50,503 nt of DNA from a virus. The notes beneath the pieces were generated by a model. It searched no databases. It saw only the letters and a list, made by a program, of their open reading frames with translations, and was not told the DNA's origin. The DNA lies in the IMG/VR virus record IMGVR_UViG_3300049783_001016, positions 1 through 50,503 of that record. The stretch is one strand, 5' to 3'. How positions within the stretch are numbered: position 1 is the first letter of the stretch; every line of letters begins with the position of its first letter. Shown here piece by piece: positions 20,001 through 28,056 of this stretch. The translations under genes were made by a program, and so were the position numbers.

Positions 20001-22150
20001 TGTGATCCTGAAAATGAATTACTTTTATAACTATGGTATACAGTAGAATCACCATAGAAGTTTCCAGAGCCAGCTGGTATTTCTTGTCTGTTACCCGCTA
20101 GAGGCTCCGCTAATATCACATCGGTTTGTCTACCATATCTATCTTGTAAAATAACACCAACTTGATAAGTTCTATTCTGTTTTAAAGTGTGATTTGGGTA
20201 TTGTACAAAACTATCTACAGTACCACTATCATTAGCTCCTAATTTTTCACCTGTACTAACTAAATATTCTAAAGTTAAAGGAGAAGTATGTTGATCTATA
20301 AAATTACCATACATAATTCTATTACCAGCAGATTCTTGAGCTAGCGCTTTTATTGGTACTTTATCAGAAGTTCTAGTTATTACATCGGGTGGTAGAGTTT
20401 TAAAAGGTTTTCCAGACTGATACTGGTAAGTAAATGCTTTAGTGGAATCGTTTACAATAATTGGATTATTTAAAGTAAAATCAATATCATCTACTACTTT
20501 TAATCTTCCTTCGTCAGATTGCTTGTATAATATTTGTAATTCTATTACTTTAAGATTTGTAAACATTTCATTTACACTGTATTCCATTGGTATGTTTAAA
20601 CCTATTTGGTTTATTTTATTTTCAAACCAACTTAAAACAGTTTGAGTACCAGCTTCATCTTGCTGATTAATAACTCTATCATCTAGTCCAGAATTAAAAC
20701 TTTGACTAGTATTTAACAGATAACCATCTTGATTAGGCACGAAAACAGGTTGTGTAAATGGAGATGTTAAAGAATACTCGTTGTCATCGTACTTAAACCT
20801 ATAAGCAAATCTTACAAATTTATCTTTTAAATTTTCTTTATCTCCAGCAAATTGCGGTTTATAATTAGGATTTGGTAAACTTAAATCAAGAAAAGCTTCA
20901 TCTCCTCCAGCAATAGTTATATCTTGCTGTAAAGTTATCTGCGCGGGAGCTATTGTGGATGTACTATTAGGTGTAAATTTTATACCATTCAATCTGTTTC
21001 CACTGCTATCTGTTTTAGTTTCATCAATTAAAGACGAAAATACACCGCAACCTGTTGTAATAGTATCACTACCCATTATTTGCCAAGGAACTCTAGGGCT
21101 TTCCCATTGGACTATAGTGTTACCACTTGATGATACATTTATTGGGGAATTAGCAGTAAGAGTAATAGCAGAAGTTGAATTCCTTTTAATAGATATTCTA
21201 ACTGTTGAAGGTAAGTACTCTGAAGTTGCATCTATAGCTGTTTGAGTAAATATCTCTATATCAGTTGCAACAGTAAGGCTTTCTCCACTAAGTCGAGGAT
21301 ATATAACAAGACCCTCATTGCTATAGTTGTTAGGATCGTAATTTACCTCCGCTATATTGTAGATCTTATTTGAACCTTTTAAAGCAAATTTATCATATTT
21401 TTTTAGTTTTGAAATACCTGGAAAAGGCAGATTTCCGGGGGATCCAGTAGTATTGTCGTAAAAAACAAGAGTAGCATTAATAGTTGCGAAAGATCCACTA
21501 GGGTTATTACTCCACGGATTCCAATTGTAATTTTTATACCAAATAGCATTTTCAATTTTGTTGATGTCTAAAATATTTGGTGGAAACACAGGGGCATATT
21601 TAGCTACAGATATTTGATCTTCATTAGTATAATATGGTGTTGATATAAAGTATTTTTTAGCTGTTTCAATATTAATTTTTCTAGGTTGATTTCTATTGTC
21701 TGTCCAGAACAATAAATCTTCTATTATATTAACACCTAAAACTGGATGTGTAGTTGAAAAGTTTAAAAAATTTCCTTGTATTAAAAAGTTAGATGAATTA
21801 GTTGAAACATTATATTCAACCACTAAGCAAGTAGATCCACTAGTGGCTGGATTATCTAAATTATTTACAGAGTTGTCGCAATAGTTTGTTATAAATAAAT
21901 AAATACTATTTTTTTCGTTACTAACATGACCTCCTATAACCTGTAGGTTAGGTGGTATTGAATCATTTGATGGAAACAACGAACTTATTAAATTATTGCC
22001 TAAAACGTTTTCTAAAGCACCAACATCAGAATCTTCAGATTTACTAACAGCAACGTTTAAAGCATCTCTATATTGCCCTCCAGATAATAATCTATCATCT
22101 AGGTCTTTATTCATTTTAGACTCTACAAATGTATGTTTAGTTTGTGCCAT
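17066..22150 (-). CDS. Large tail stabilization / muzzle-type protein, 1694 aa
   Basis: The N-terminus (KHTFVESKMNKDLDDRLL, then GQYRDALNVAVSKSE and GALENVLGN) is a signature I associate with the 'stabilization protein' of crAss-like and many marine short-tailed phages, which builds the end of the tail barrel (muzzle). The rest is beta-rich with NYKPQFAGDKENLKDKFVRF and YSLTSPFTQPVF blocks typical of the family. Residues 851-927 form a cysteine-rich insert with nine Cys (DCCPP, PCPNAC, FCQH, VCCDK), odd for a cytosol-assembled virion protein. The C-terminal third is low-complexity Gly/Ser/Thr/Asn, likely a fibre-like extension. It is much longer than usual for the family. Confidence 0.75.
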   Translation of the reverse strand: MAQTKHTFVESKMNKDLDDRLLSGGQYRDALNVAVSKSEDSDVGALENVLGNNLISSLFPSNDSIPPNLQVIGGHVSNEKNSIYLFITNYCDNSVNNLDNPATSGSTCLVVEYNVSTNSSNFLIQGNFLNFSTTHPVLGVNIIEDLLFWTDNRNQPRKINIETAKKYFISTPYYTNEDQISVAKYAPVFPPNILDINKIENAIWYKNYNWNPWSNNPSGSFATINATLVFYDNTTGSPGNLPFPGISKLKKYDKFALKGSNKIYNIAEVNYDPNNYSNEGLVIYPRLSGESLTVATDIEIFTQTAIDATSEYLPSTVRISIKRNSTSAITLTANSPINVSSSGNTIVQWESPRVPWQIMGSDTITTGCGVFSSLIDETKTDSSGNRLNGIKFTPNSTSTIAPAQITLQQDITIAGGDEAFLDLSLPNPNYKPQFAGDKENLKDKFVRFAYRFKYDDNEYSLTSPFTQPVFVPNQDGYLLNTSQSFNSGLDDRVINQQDEAGTQTVLSWFENKINQIGLNIPMEYSVNEMFTNLKVIELQILYKQSDEGRLKVVDDIDFTLNNPIIVNDSTKAFTYQYQSGKPFKTLPPDVITRTSDKVPIKALAQESAGNRIMYGNFIDQHTSPLTLEYLVSTGEKLGANDSGTVDSFVQYPNHTLKQNRTYQVGVILQDRYGRQTDVILAEPLAGNRQEIPAGSGNFYGDSTVYHSYKSNSFSGSQSMIEWPGDSLKVLFTNKIPSILNNRPGYPGLYDAITNPLGFYSYKIVVKQKQQEYYNVYLPSLLYGVPIGGSVSISWNSENSQEQVIQCNEITEPSNTVFIGGTSLTGLETTTGLQPGMKFVLKSNSFTNDISNADCCPPNNTNNPCPNACGVVGGAQCTTYTITGIPDDSTISFSPQAVGKYSPFCQHTPGSVCCDKTPGTGATPADNCGTATGSTPNQGVRNSQPTPELVFTQDGTTVILNPKTVNSPSEMTTTLLTDNINKMPADLNDVRPNQEQFSTSDDVYFARVGMNQADKFVIVGGINNTPLTGTSLVYSSQVNTGVKSDVVKILASYRDLFPTTAKPSNLYKTSTNPFTSIMSNTFQIGSVTDEPQTFTSFETEPVISELDIFWETSSSGIIDELNNVVIGLDPGGGGTSVDVIGIGGVNDFSQNEDLEFDDTSPVPINVGIVNALNTIGDIVSSDITLISVRDGNGVNLDSFYDVIADPSGGNDYILRATDGCVFLENAFSNQRIFTFKVVDTQVVSPTLPTNNLTNFYSYTTSITNAIPIFVGFAEDTNGGNGGWPNNPVAIINLTDYSVNQYSTVGAFSVIGTFQPDSQPAGGGGGGSSTIPKSDSRIYFKNGSGAQFFSRGVSDNEFSEVTIEMQVSRTDSSNAGEVFTAIQPQLAPANGFITTSSGTTIANGVIQNYSSVQTTGVGANGQFLGVLNTAQIATGNSTNSGGIANQNKNSLSSVGTTGNGGVFSGRPITTASTTSTSTGPTIEVFDGFYLTQAGDSSDLYTPDIYDIPDNVPAFIVGWYGGYYISENPAIRDNAGQLATNTSTGQPYIENGGAAAAQDFDLNWLKQRYIRFIIRDANGTALALSSTIGTNVIGQDGIRIDFNVVGTPTVAAIRSFALNYDGNGVINPTSCGDSARTAGFFGIGGNGANSTDEGAATGNNQTAPSASVPPNGNNPYNLTSQSAGQNGALAVLVNNNN

Positions 22151-22153
22151 GTG

Positions 22154-23290
22154 TTAATGTTTTAGCCATTTAGATTTACCTCTCATAGTCTGTATAAGTG
22201 TATCTAATTTTAAATTACTTAATCTTATTTTAGCATTTCTAAGTTGAGCTCTTCTGTCTTTTTTAAATCTTTGTACAACGTATTCAGGAACGTTCATTCT
22301 GCTAGAAAGTATACTATATACTATATGCATATACATAGCTTCTTCTATCATCTTAGGTATTTTAGTATCAGCATCATATGCTAAACCATCAGAAATATAT
22401 TCTAAAGTTATTACTTTACCTACTAAATCGCTGCTAAAACTAAACATACCTCTTCTATCGTCTATAGTAAACCAACCATTGCTTTGTGACACAGCAGGAT
22501 CCATGCCATATCTTTGGCCATAAGCTGTTTTCCACCAAGCCCAGTTGTAAACATTAGACTCTTCACCTCTCCTGTCTCCTGTTAAATTTCTTTTATTAAA
22601 ACTATTCCAACGTTCCTCTATTAAACCTTGAGAAGCCTCTATATTTGATTCAAAATTATCTTGTATTGGCTCTCCTTCAGTATCCTGAATTAAAGGGTCA
22701 ACAGGATTCATTGTCAACGTGTTTGCTGGAAATATAGTTCTTTGCACACCATTACTATCGACCCAAGCTAATCTAGTATAATTAACGTAGTCCTGTGGTA
22801 TTATTATGTTTAAACTATTAGGTATTGATAACTCTTGAGACTTTAAACTTCTTAACGTATCATATGAAAACTCTTGTAAACCTCTCTTAGCGTGAAAAAC
22901 CACATCTTTTCTTTTAACATTAGTTATATATTTTCCATCTCCAACATATGCTGTCATGAAGTTGTCAACAATATCTTTAATTTTTATGTACTCATATTCT
23001 CCATTGTTATCAAATCTAGCTTGATTATTTAGCTCTACTCTAATTAATGAGTTTAAAGATGGAGCGTTAACAAATCTAATTATATTAAGAGGCTGTAATA
23101 CATAGTCAGTTGTTTGAGTTTTTAAAACACCGTCTAAGTATACAGAAAAATTAGGATTTGAAACATTACTAACAGATGCAATTAAATTTGTATCAAAAGT
23201 GCATTGAAAATCAGTGTTAGTGCTATTTGTTTGCAAAAACTCTTGTTGTCCAGCGTAGTATTGAGCATTAGTTTCAGTTATTAGTCCCAT
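22154..23290 (-). CDS. Neck/ring (head-tail adaptor) protein, 378 aa
   Basis: A compact protein with an N-terminal beta domain (residues 1-100, QNLQ-type beta sandwich ending RVELNNQARF) and an alpha/beta core containing KIKDIVDNFMTAYVGDGKY and KRKDVVFHAKRGLQEFSYD. The C-terminus is basic and helical (KKDRRAQLRNAKIRLSNLK). The sequence style and the position between capsid genes and the muzzle protein match the ring proteins of the crAss-like tail barrel. Spacing is three bases on both sides, so it is co-translated with neighbours. Which ring it forms cannot be told. Confidence 0.65.
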   Translation of the reverse strand: MGLITETNAQYYAGQQEFLQTNSTNTDFQCTFDTNLIASVSNVSNPNFSVYLDGVLKTQTTDYVLQPLNIIRFVNAPSLNSLIRVELNNQARFDNNGEYEYIKIKDIVDNFMTAYVGDGKYITNVKRKDVVFHAKRGLQEFSYDTLRSLKSQELSIPNSLNIIIPQDYVNYTRLAWVDSNGVQRTIFPANTLTMNPVDPLIQDTEGEPIQDNFESNIEASQGLIEERWNSFNKRNLTGDRRGEESNVYNWAWWKTAYGQRYGMDPAVSQSNGWFTIDDRRGMFSFSSDLVGKVITLEYISDGLAYDADTKIPKMIEEAMYMHIVYSILSSRMNVPEYVVQRFKKDRRAQLRNAKIRLSNLKLDTLIQTMRGKSKWLKH

Positions 23291-23293
23291 TTT

Positions 23294-24013
23294 TTAAGAT
23301 TTTTCATTTTGGTTTTCCTGTGCAACTAATCCCATAGCTGTTTGAGTTATTTGATTGTCTCTTATTATAACTCCACAATAAATTAATATAGTGTTTATCA
23401 ATTGTACTTGATCTATGTCAGATATTTCAAAATCAACACTAGGGTTTGACGTAGCCGTCGTAAGGTTGAAAATGTAATTACCTATACTACCTAAGGAATA
23501 ATTCCAAACTGGCGCATTAGGTTTTCTAACGTAATAAACTGTTAATTCGGTATTTAAAATATCAGAAGGCACTGGATATACAACATTTGCTCTTATTGAA
23601 AAAGCAGGAAAAGTTTTACTTGGAGATGTCAACTTAGACCTTTTGGCTAAGTTTAAATCATGAGTTGTCATTTGTGCTAACTCAACTGGCAGACTGCCTA
23701 ATTGGTTATATTCTATAGTACCTAGCCTGTGTAAAGCAGGGCTTAGGTCTGAAAGTTTATTTAAAGATGGCATTATTTTTTCTTCCTCAAATACGTCAAT
23801 TTTTTCTTGATTAGTTTTAACTCTATTCGCATACTCACTATCGTTTGGAGCCATTCTAAGAGCTTGATTAAGATCGTCAAAGTATTTCTCAAATATAGTT
23901 AATTGAGCTTGCTCTGCTAGAGTATTAAACTCTGCAGGGGGTATATACCCTCTTTGTTCTTTGTTTAAAACGTACAGAACAGTTTGATAAACTTGATTTA
24001 TTGATATTGCCAT
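23294..24013 (-). CDS. Head-tail connector/ring protein, 239 aa
   Basis: Begins MAISINQVYQTVLYVLNKEQ, then YIPPAEFNTLAEQAQLTIFE, a start pattern I recall from neck-region proteins of marine crAss-like phages: a helical N-terminus, a middle part of short beta segments (LNTELTVYYVRKPNAPVWNY), and a helical C-terminus. A strong intrinsic terminator lies only 18 bases upstream of its start. Expression therefore depends on read-through, or on initiation near the TGATTATAATAA sequence just before that hairpin. Assigned as a ring or adaptor by position and sequence style. Confidence 0.6.
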   Translation of the reverse strand: MAISINQVYQTVLYVLNKEQRGYIPPAEFNTLAEQAQLTIFEKYFDDLNQALRMAPNDSEYANRVKTNQEKIDVFEEEKIMPSLNKLSDLSPALHRLGTIEYNQLGSLPVELAQMTTHDLNLAKRSKLTSPSKTFPAFSIRANVVYPVPSDILNTELTVYYVRKPNAPVWNYSLGSIGNYIFNLTTATSNPSVDFEISDIDQVQLINTILIYCGVIIRDNQITQTAMGLVAQENQNEKS

Positions 24014-24024
24014 TGTATATTTTT

Positions 24025-24053
24025 AAAAAAAAAAGGTGGCGTTAACCACCTTT
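24025..24053 (-). terminator. Intrinsic terminator after the 265-aa gene
   Basis: On the minus strand AAAGGTGG (24053-24046), loop TTAACG, CCACCTTT, then an unbroken run of ten or more T. The stem is perfect. It lies between the stop at 24068 and the next start at 24013, inside the structural array, so it probably gives partial termination (attenuation). Confidence 0.85.
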
Positions 24054-24067
24054 ATTATAATCACTTG

Positions 24068-24865
24068 TTATTTTAGATTTTTCTCTACTGATCTAAAAAC
24101 TTCTAAACCTTCATCAGTTTTAAACCAAGCGGCTAAAGCTGAATAAGGATGTTCGTCAAAAGGAACTGTAAATAGTTTTCTATTAGTTTTACCCCAACTA
24201 AAAGTTCTATTGTCTCCTGATAACTTTAATAAATCTTGCTCAACTGCTATAATACCTAAGTTTCTAAGTTGTACATTCTCATCAGTAGCTAATTCAACAA
24301 AAAGCTGAGGGTTTGATCTAGCAAACAGCAAAGCATCTCTTTTTAATTCATTACTACTCATTGTTGAAACCTTAGAACCATTTTCTACTCTCATTATAGC
24401 TTCTAAATGATCTATTTCTAATTCTTTAGCCAGATTTAAAGCTTGTATTTCCATTTCTATCCACTCTACTTCATTAGTAGCCTCAACTTGTGGTTTGTAT
24501 TCATAAAACATTAAGTCGTTTTGAGGGTGGGCATTTAAAAATTTTTGTAAAACAATATTAGTATTTTTAACTATTAAAACACCTTTTTCAAAAATAACGT
24601 GTTTTAGAGTTACAGGACCTTTTTGTTCGTCTACAAATATACTGCTTTGATTTGTGGCATATCTTAATTCTCTATTATGACCTTTTTCTTCATCAAACCA
24701 AAGCAAAGGATATTTAGCTGAATGCTTTATTGGTATTGTATAAGTTAATGGTTCGTAATTATTTTTTAAGATATAAGTTCTATCTTTATATTCCCAAGTA
24801 TCTTTTTCTAACTTAGGAGTTGCTGTAGCCTTAGCCACAGGCTTTTTCTTTTCTTTTGTTTCCAT
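24068..24865 (-). CDS. Conserved phage structural-region protein, 265 aa
   Basis: The N-terminal 25 residues are Lys/Ala/Thr-rich (METKEKKKPVAKATATPK). The rest contains LKHVIFEKGVLIV, LQKFLNAHP, LNLAKELEIDHLEAIMRVE, SSNELKRDALLFARSNPQLF, ENVQLRNLGIIAVE and FTVPFDEHPYSALAAW. I recognise this as a conserved protein of marine phages related to this group, without known function. It is bracketed by two intrinsic terminators, one 20-50 bases upstream and one just downstream, making it the only gene here with its own transcript boundaries. A virion or assembly-chaperone role is possible. Confidence 0.65.
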   Translation of the reverse strand: METKEKKKPVAKATATPKLEKDTWEYKDRTYILKNNYEPLTYTIPIKHSAKYPLLWFDEEKGHNRELRYATNQSSIFVDEQKGPVTLKHVIFEKGVLIVKNTNIVLQKFLNAHPQNDLMFYEYKPQVEATNEVEWIEMEIQALNLAKELEIDHLEAIMRVENGSKVSTMSSNELKRDALLFARSNPQLFVELATDENVQLRNLGIIAVEQDLLKLSGDNRTFSWGKTNRKLFTVPFDEHPYSALAAWFKTDEGLEVFRSVEKNLK

Positions 24866-24887
24866 AATATAATATAATATAATAATT

Positions 24888-24915
24888 AAAAAAGACCCCG
24901 CCGAAACGGGATCTT
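24888..24915 (-). terminator. Intrinsic terminator after the capsid genes
   Basis: On the minus strand AAGATCCCG, loop TTTCGG, CGGGGTCTT and then TTTT. The stem is nine pairs including one G-U. It lies just after the stop of the 126-aa gene that follows the major capsid gene, so capsid-containing transcripts can end here. Confidence 0.85.
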
Positions 24916-24935
24916 ATTATTGTTTTAAGCGTAAT

Positions 24936-25316
24936 CTAGCTTGTTGTAATTGTAGGTATAGAGTTTGCTAGGAGAACTCCCGAAGCAGTTACCTTAACAC
25001 CAACTATACTATTCAGCAATTTAAACCCAGTAAAATTACCTCTACCAGGTATAGCTTCTGGATTTTGCATCTCCATAATTGCATCCTCAAATTGAGATTG
25101 CAAAGTATCAAGAGTAAATCCAGTATACTCATTGTTAGTTCCAGGAGCAGCGTAAGTTACTACCGTTGACAAGATGGAGCCAAATCCGTGTTCTATAGTT
25201 ACTTTAACTACTTCAGTAGCACCAGTACCACTAGTATCAGCAGCAATGCTTACTACATTATCGCAGCTAACAAATTTATTGGTTTTTCCGTCGTCTAATT
25301 TTAAAAATGTACTCAT
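24936..25316 (-). CDS. Small capsid accessory protein, 126 aa
   Basis: A small, beta-rich, cysteine-poor protein (MSTFLKLDDGKTNKFVSCDN at the start; EVVKVTIEHGFGSILSTVVT and GVKVTASGVLLANSIPTI later). It directly follows the major capsid gene and precedes an intrinsic terminator, so it is made at capsid levels. A head decoration, auxiliary capsid or cement protein is the most likely role; the sequence alone does not prove this. The gene ends in TAG, showing that TAG is a stop here and not reassigned as in some crAss-like phages. Confidence 0.6.
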   Translation of the reverse strand: MSTFLKLDDGKTNKFVSCDNVVSIAADTSGTGATEVVKVTIEHGFGSILSTVVTYAAPGTNNEYTGFTLDTLQSQFEDAIMEMQNPEAIPGRGNFTGFKLLNSIVGVKVTASGVLLANSIPTITTS

Positions 25317-25345
25317 TTTTCTATGTTTTAAATGTTAATTATTAA

Positions 25346-26836
25346 TTATGCTCCTTTAAATAACACGAAGTTATTAGCAGCTTGTGTAACTAAACATCTT
25401 TCAGATAGAAAGTGTACTTCCATAGCATCTAATCCTGAAGTATAAGCTCCACCTACAGATCCAGTGATCCAAGATTTATACCTTCTATCTTCAGTTTCAG
25501 AAGCTCTATAACGTACGTGTAAAAAAGGACGTCTAATGTTTGATCCCATTGATTGATCATAAACAGTTGTAGTACCAGCTGGAATCATAACACCATCAAT
25601 AGCGTTAGACATTCCTCTAGTAGTAGCATCGTTTAAATACTTCCAATCAGTTTTGTAAAAGTCATAAGAACCTCTTCTAAAACCTGAAAAACCAAAGTTT
25701 AAAGCCATTTCTTGCTCATTATCAAAAAGACCATAAGAAGCAGAAGCAGTAGAACCAAATCCACCACCAGCTTGAGCAGCAATCATGTCATCAAAATCAA
25801 GAGCCGTAGATCTTGATAAAAATAGCATGTTTTCCTCAATAGCACCTTGCTTGTCTAGTTGTTGTAGTATAGCATCAAAATCACCTAAAGCACCAGAACC
25901 AGGAGCAGCAGCTCCAGCAAAACCAGAGTATACATTACCTCTTGATTCGATAGCAGCGAATAATCCTTCAGAACCACTAACATCAATAGTTCCTGCAGCA
26001 CCAGCAGTACCATCATATTGGAAAGTATGTCCAGCTTTTTCTGATTCAACCATCATCATTTCTAAATAGTCATCAAATCTTAATCTTGTTTCAGACTCAG
26101 ATTTTAAGTACCATAAGTAACCAGATGTTCCATCTTCAGTAGCAACTTCAACCCAACCAATTTGTGCAGTATCAGAACCATTAATCTCAAAGTGATCTTT
26201 AAGAATAACAGGATTGTTACTAAATTGTGTAAAGTTTGGTTGAATAGCACCTACCATAGACTCTGTACCTTTACCAAAGTCAGATCCATATACAAAGATC
26301 TTAACGGCAGCACCTAACAATCCAGCAGACCAAGTAGTCTTATCATAAGTTACAACTTTTATTACATTTACAGCAGCACCATCAAATGGTGATCCGACTA
26401 CTAAAGCTTTTTGAGTAATTAACCCAGTAGCTTTATCAGAAACTAAAACAGTTTGACCTGTTCTAATAGCAACTTGTGCAGATTGAGTATCACCAACTCC
26501 AGTACCAATGTTGTTTACTGCTACTTGTTGAGCACCAGCGGCGCCTGAAGCAGTAGCATCATCATAAGCAATGTGTAATCTATTTTGCTCAGACCAAACA
26601 ACTTGATCAGATGTCATAGGCATTTCAGCGCCTACCATTCTCAAGAAACCAGACAAAGTCCTGTTTCCGTATCTTTCAACCTCTGCTTCATACAGTTCCG
26701 GTAGGTACTGCTGAGCAAAGTTATTATCAGCTCCAGCTGTTGTACCTGTAAAATCTAAGTAATTAGTTTTTAAAGCTAATTTCTTTTGTGAAGGTACTAT
26801 TTGAGCTGGAAATGATCCTTGTGTGTTAAAACTCAT
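25346..26836 (-). CDS. Major capsid protein (HK97-fold, crAss-like), 496 aa
   Basis: Begins MSFNTQGSFPAQIVPSQKKL. The N-terminal arm leads into YLPELYEAEVERYGNRTLSG, then mixed alpha/beta regions, an abundant Ala/Gly composition, a DDYLEMMMVESEKAGHTFQY helix and a C-terminal RPFLHVRYRASETEDRRYKS segment. Length, composition and position (scaffold upstream, accessory protein downstream) fit the capsid protein of crAss-like phages. Codon use is more G/C-rich and even than in neighbouring genes, as expected for the most highly expressed protein. It would be the main client of the encoded chaperonin, if that chaperonin serves assembly. Confidence 0.85.
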   Translation of the reverse strand: MSFNTQGSFPAQIVPSQKKLALKTNYLDFTGTTAGADNNFAQQYLPELYEAEVERYGNRTLSGFLRMVGAEMPMTSDQVVWSEQNRLHIAYDDATASGAAGAQQVAVNNIGTGVGDTQSAQVAIRTGQTVLVSDKATGLITQKALVVGSPFDGAAVNVIKVVTYDKTTWSAGLLGAAVKIFVYGSDFGKGTESMVGAIQPNFTQFSNNPVILKDHFEINGSDTAQIGWVEVATEDGTSGYLWYLKSESETRLRFDDYLEMMMVESEKAGHTFQYDGTAGAAGTIDVSGSEGLFAAIESRGNVYSGFAGAAAPGSGALGDFDAILQQLDKQGAIEENMLFLSRSTALDFDDMIAAQAGGGFGSTASASYGLFDNEQEMALNFGFSGFRRGSYDFYKTDWKYLNDATTRGMSNAIDGVMIPAGTTTVYDQSMGSNIRRPFLHVRYRASETEDRRYKSWITGSVGGAYTSGLDAMEVHFLSERCLVTQAANNFVLFKGA

Positions 26837-26845
26837 ATTGTTTTT

Positions 26846-28027
26846 TTATGTTTTGTTAAATTTACTTTTTATTTTTAGTTTAGAACTGTCAGCTCCTGAT
26901 ATTGCTCTAACTTTTAAGCCATTTACAAAAACATCACCTGGATCGCTAGATCTTGGATCTGTATTTATATTTTTAGACTTAGAAACTATGTTCTTAGTAG
27001 CATCAGCTACTCCTTGATCATAGAAATGTTTTGCAACATTGTCAGGATTGCTAGCTATATAAAGGGCTTTGTGGTAATCGTCTAAGCTGTTTACTGTACC
27101 GTCTTCTTTCAAAAACTTTTGAAAAAAATTGTTGATACTTGACTGATCTTTTGACGTTTTTTCTACATCGCTAATTCCATATCTAAACCTCTTATCACCT
27201 AAATCAAATTCAAAACCTTTAAACTCATTTTTATTAAAATAATTAGATGTTTTTTCTTGGAACTCTTCACTAACTTTCTGTGCTTTATTTTGTTCTTCAC
27301 TGTATCTATTGAAAAAATCCATTGCTTTTTGTTGTTCTTGAGTAACGCCCGGTCTCAACTTGATCTCGTCGTAATACTTCTTTTTCGTTTCCTCTAAAAA
27401 GTTTTTGGCTTTTGCAATTTCTTCTTTGCGAGCTAGTCGTTTTTTCTTAACTTCTCTCTCGCTCTCAACCTCATCATCAAAATAAAATTTATCTTCTAAG
27501 ATAAAGTCTATTTCGTCTTTCTCTAAATGAGGCTTAGTACTTTTGTAATATTCTGATAATAAAGCGTCGTCACTTATCGTAGAGTAATCTCTACTTAACC
27601 TTACATAGTCTTCTAAGTTTCCACCAGTTTCTTTCATGAAACTAACTAACTTTTCTACATTTTCAGGTAGACTTACTTTAACATCTTCTATTATTGGTTT
27701 TTTAATTTCTTCTTTAACAGGTTTTTCTGTTTTTTCAATTTGACTTATAGGAGATTTTATTTCTTCTTCTTTAATATCATCTTTACTGGACTCGACCCGT
27801 ATATCTTTGTCCATTTTTTGGCTATCTTTGGGTGATTCGCCCACAGGTACTTCTTTTGTCTCTCTGACTTGAACGGCATCTTCTTCTTTTTTAGGTTCTT
27901 CTTTTTTAGTTAAATCTAATTTTGTAATATTAGCTTTTTCAACTAGTTTTCTAGGTCTACCTGGTTTTTTCTTTACTTTAAGACCCTCAATTTTAGGGTC
28001 AACTACTGGGTTTTCTCTTTCTGACAT
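26846..28027 (-). CDS. Scaffolding-type protein with AT-hook-like motif, 393 aa
   Basis: Located between portal and major capsid, the usual site for a scaffold gene. The first 130 residues are extremely charged and low-complexity (Lys/Glu), and the rest is helical (NFLEETKKKYYDEIKLRP, NRYSEEQNKAQKVSEEF) with a basic C-terminal helix (SSKLKIKSKFNK), features common in phage scaffolds. Residues 20-27 are KKPGRPRK, a textbook AT-hook core that binds the minor groove of A/T-rich DNA; this is unusual for a scaffold. No protease domain is visible. The start follows an AATATAATATAAT-type leader like that of the 265-aa gene. Confidence 0.7.
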   Translation of the reverse strand: MSERENPVVDPKIEGLKVKKKPGRPRKLVEKANITKLDLTKKEEPKKEEDAVQVRETKEVPVGESPKDSQKMDKDIRVESSKDDIKEEEIKSPISQIEKTEKPVKEEIKKPIIEDVKVSLPENVEKLVSFMKETGGNLEDYVRLSRDYSTISDDALLSEYYKSTKPHLEKDEIDFILEDKFYFDDEVESEREVKKKRLARKEEIAKAKNFLEETKKKYYDEIKLRPGVTQEQQKAMDFFNRYSEEQNKAQKVSEEFQEKTSNYFNKNEFKGFEFDLGDKRFRYGISDVEKTSKDQSSINNFFQKFLKEDGTVNSLDDYHKALYIASNPDNVAKHFYDQGVADATKNIVSKSKNINTDPRSSDPGDVFVNGLKVRAISGADSSKLKIKSKFNKT

Positions 28028-28056
28028 AATATAATATAATAATTAATAATTAACGA

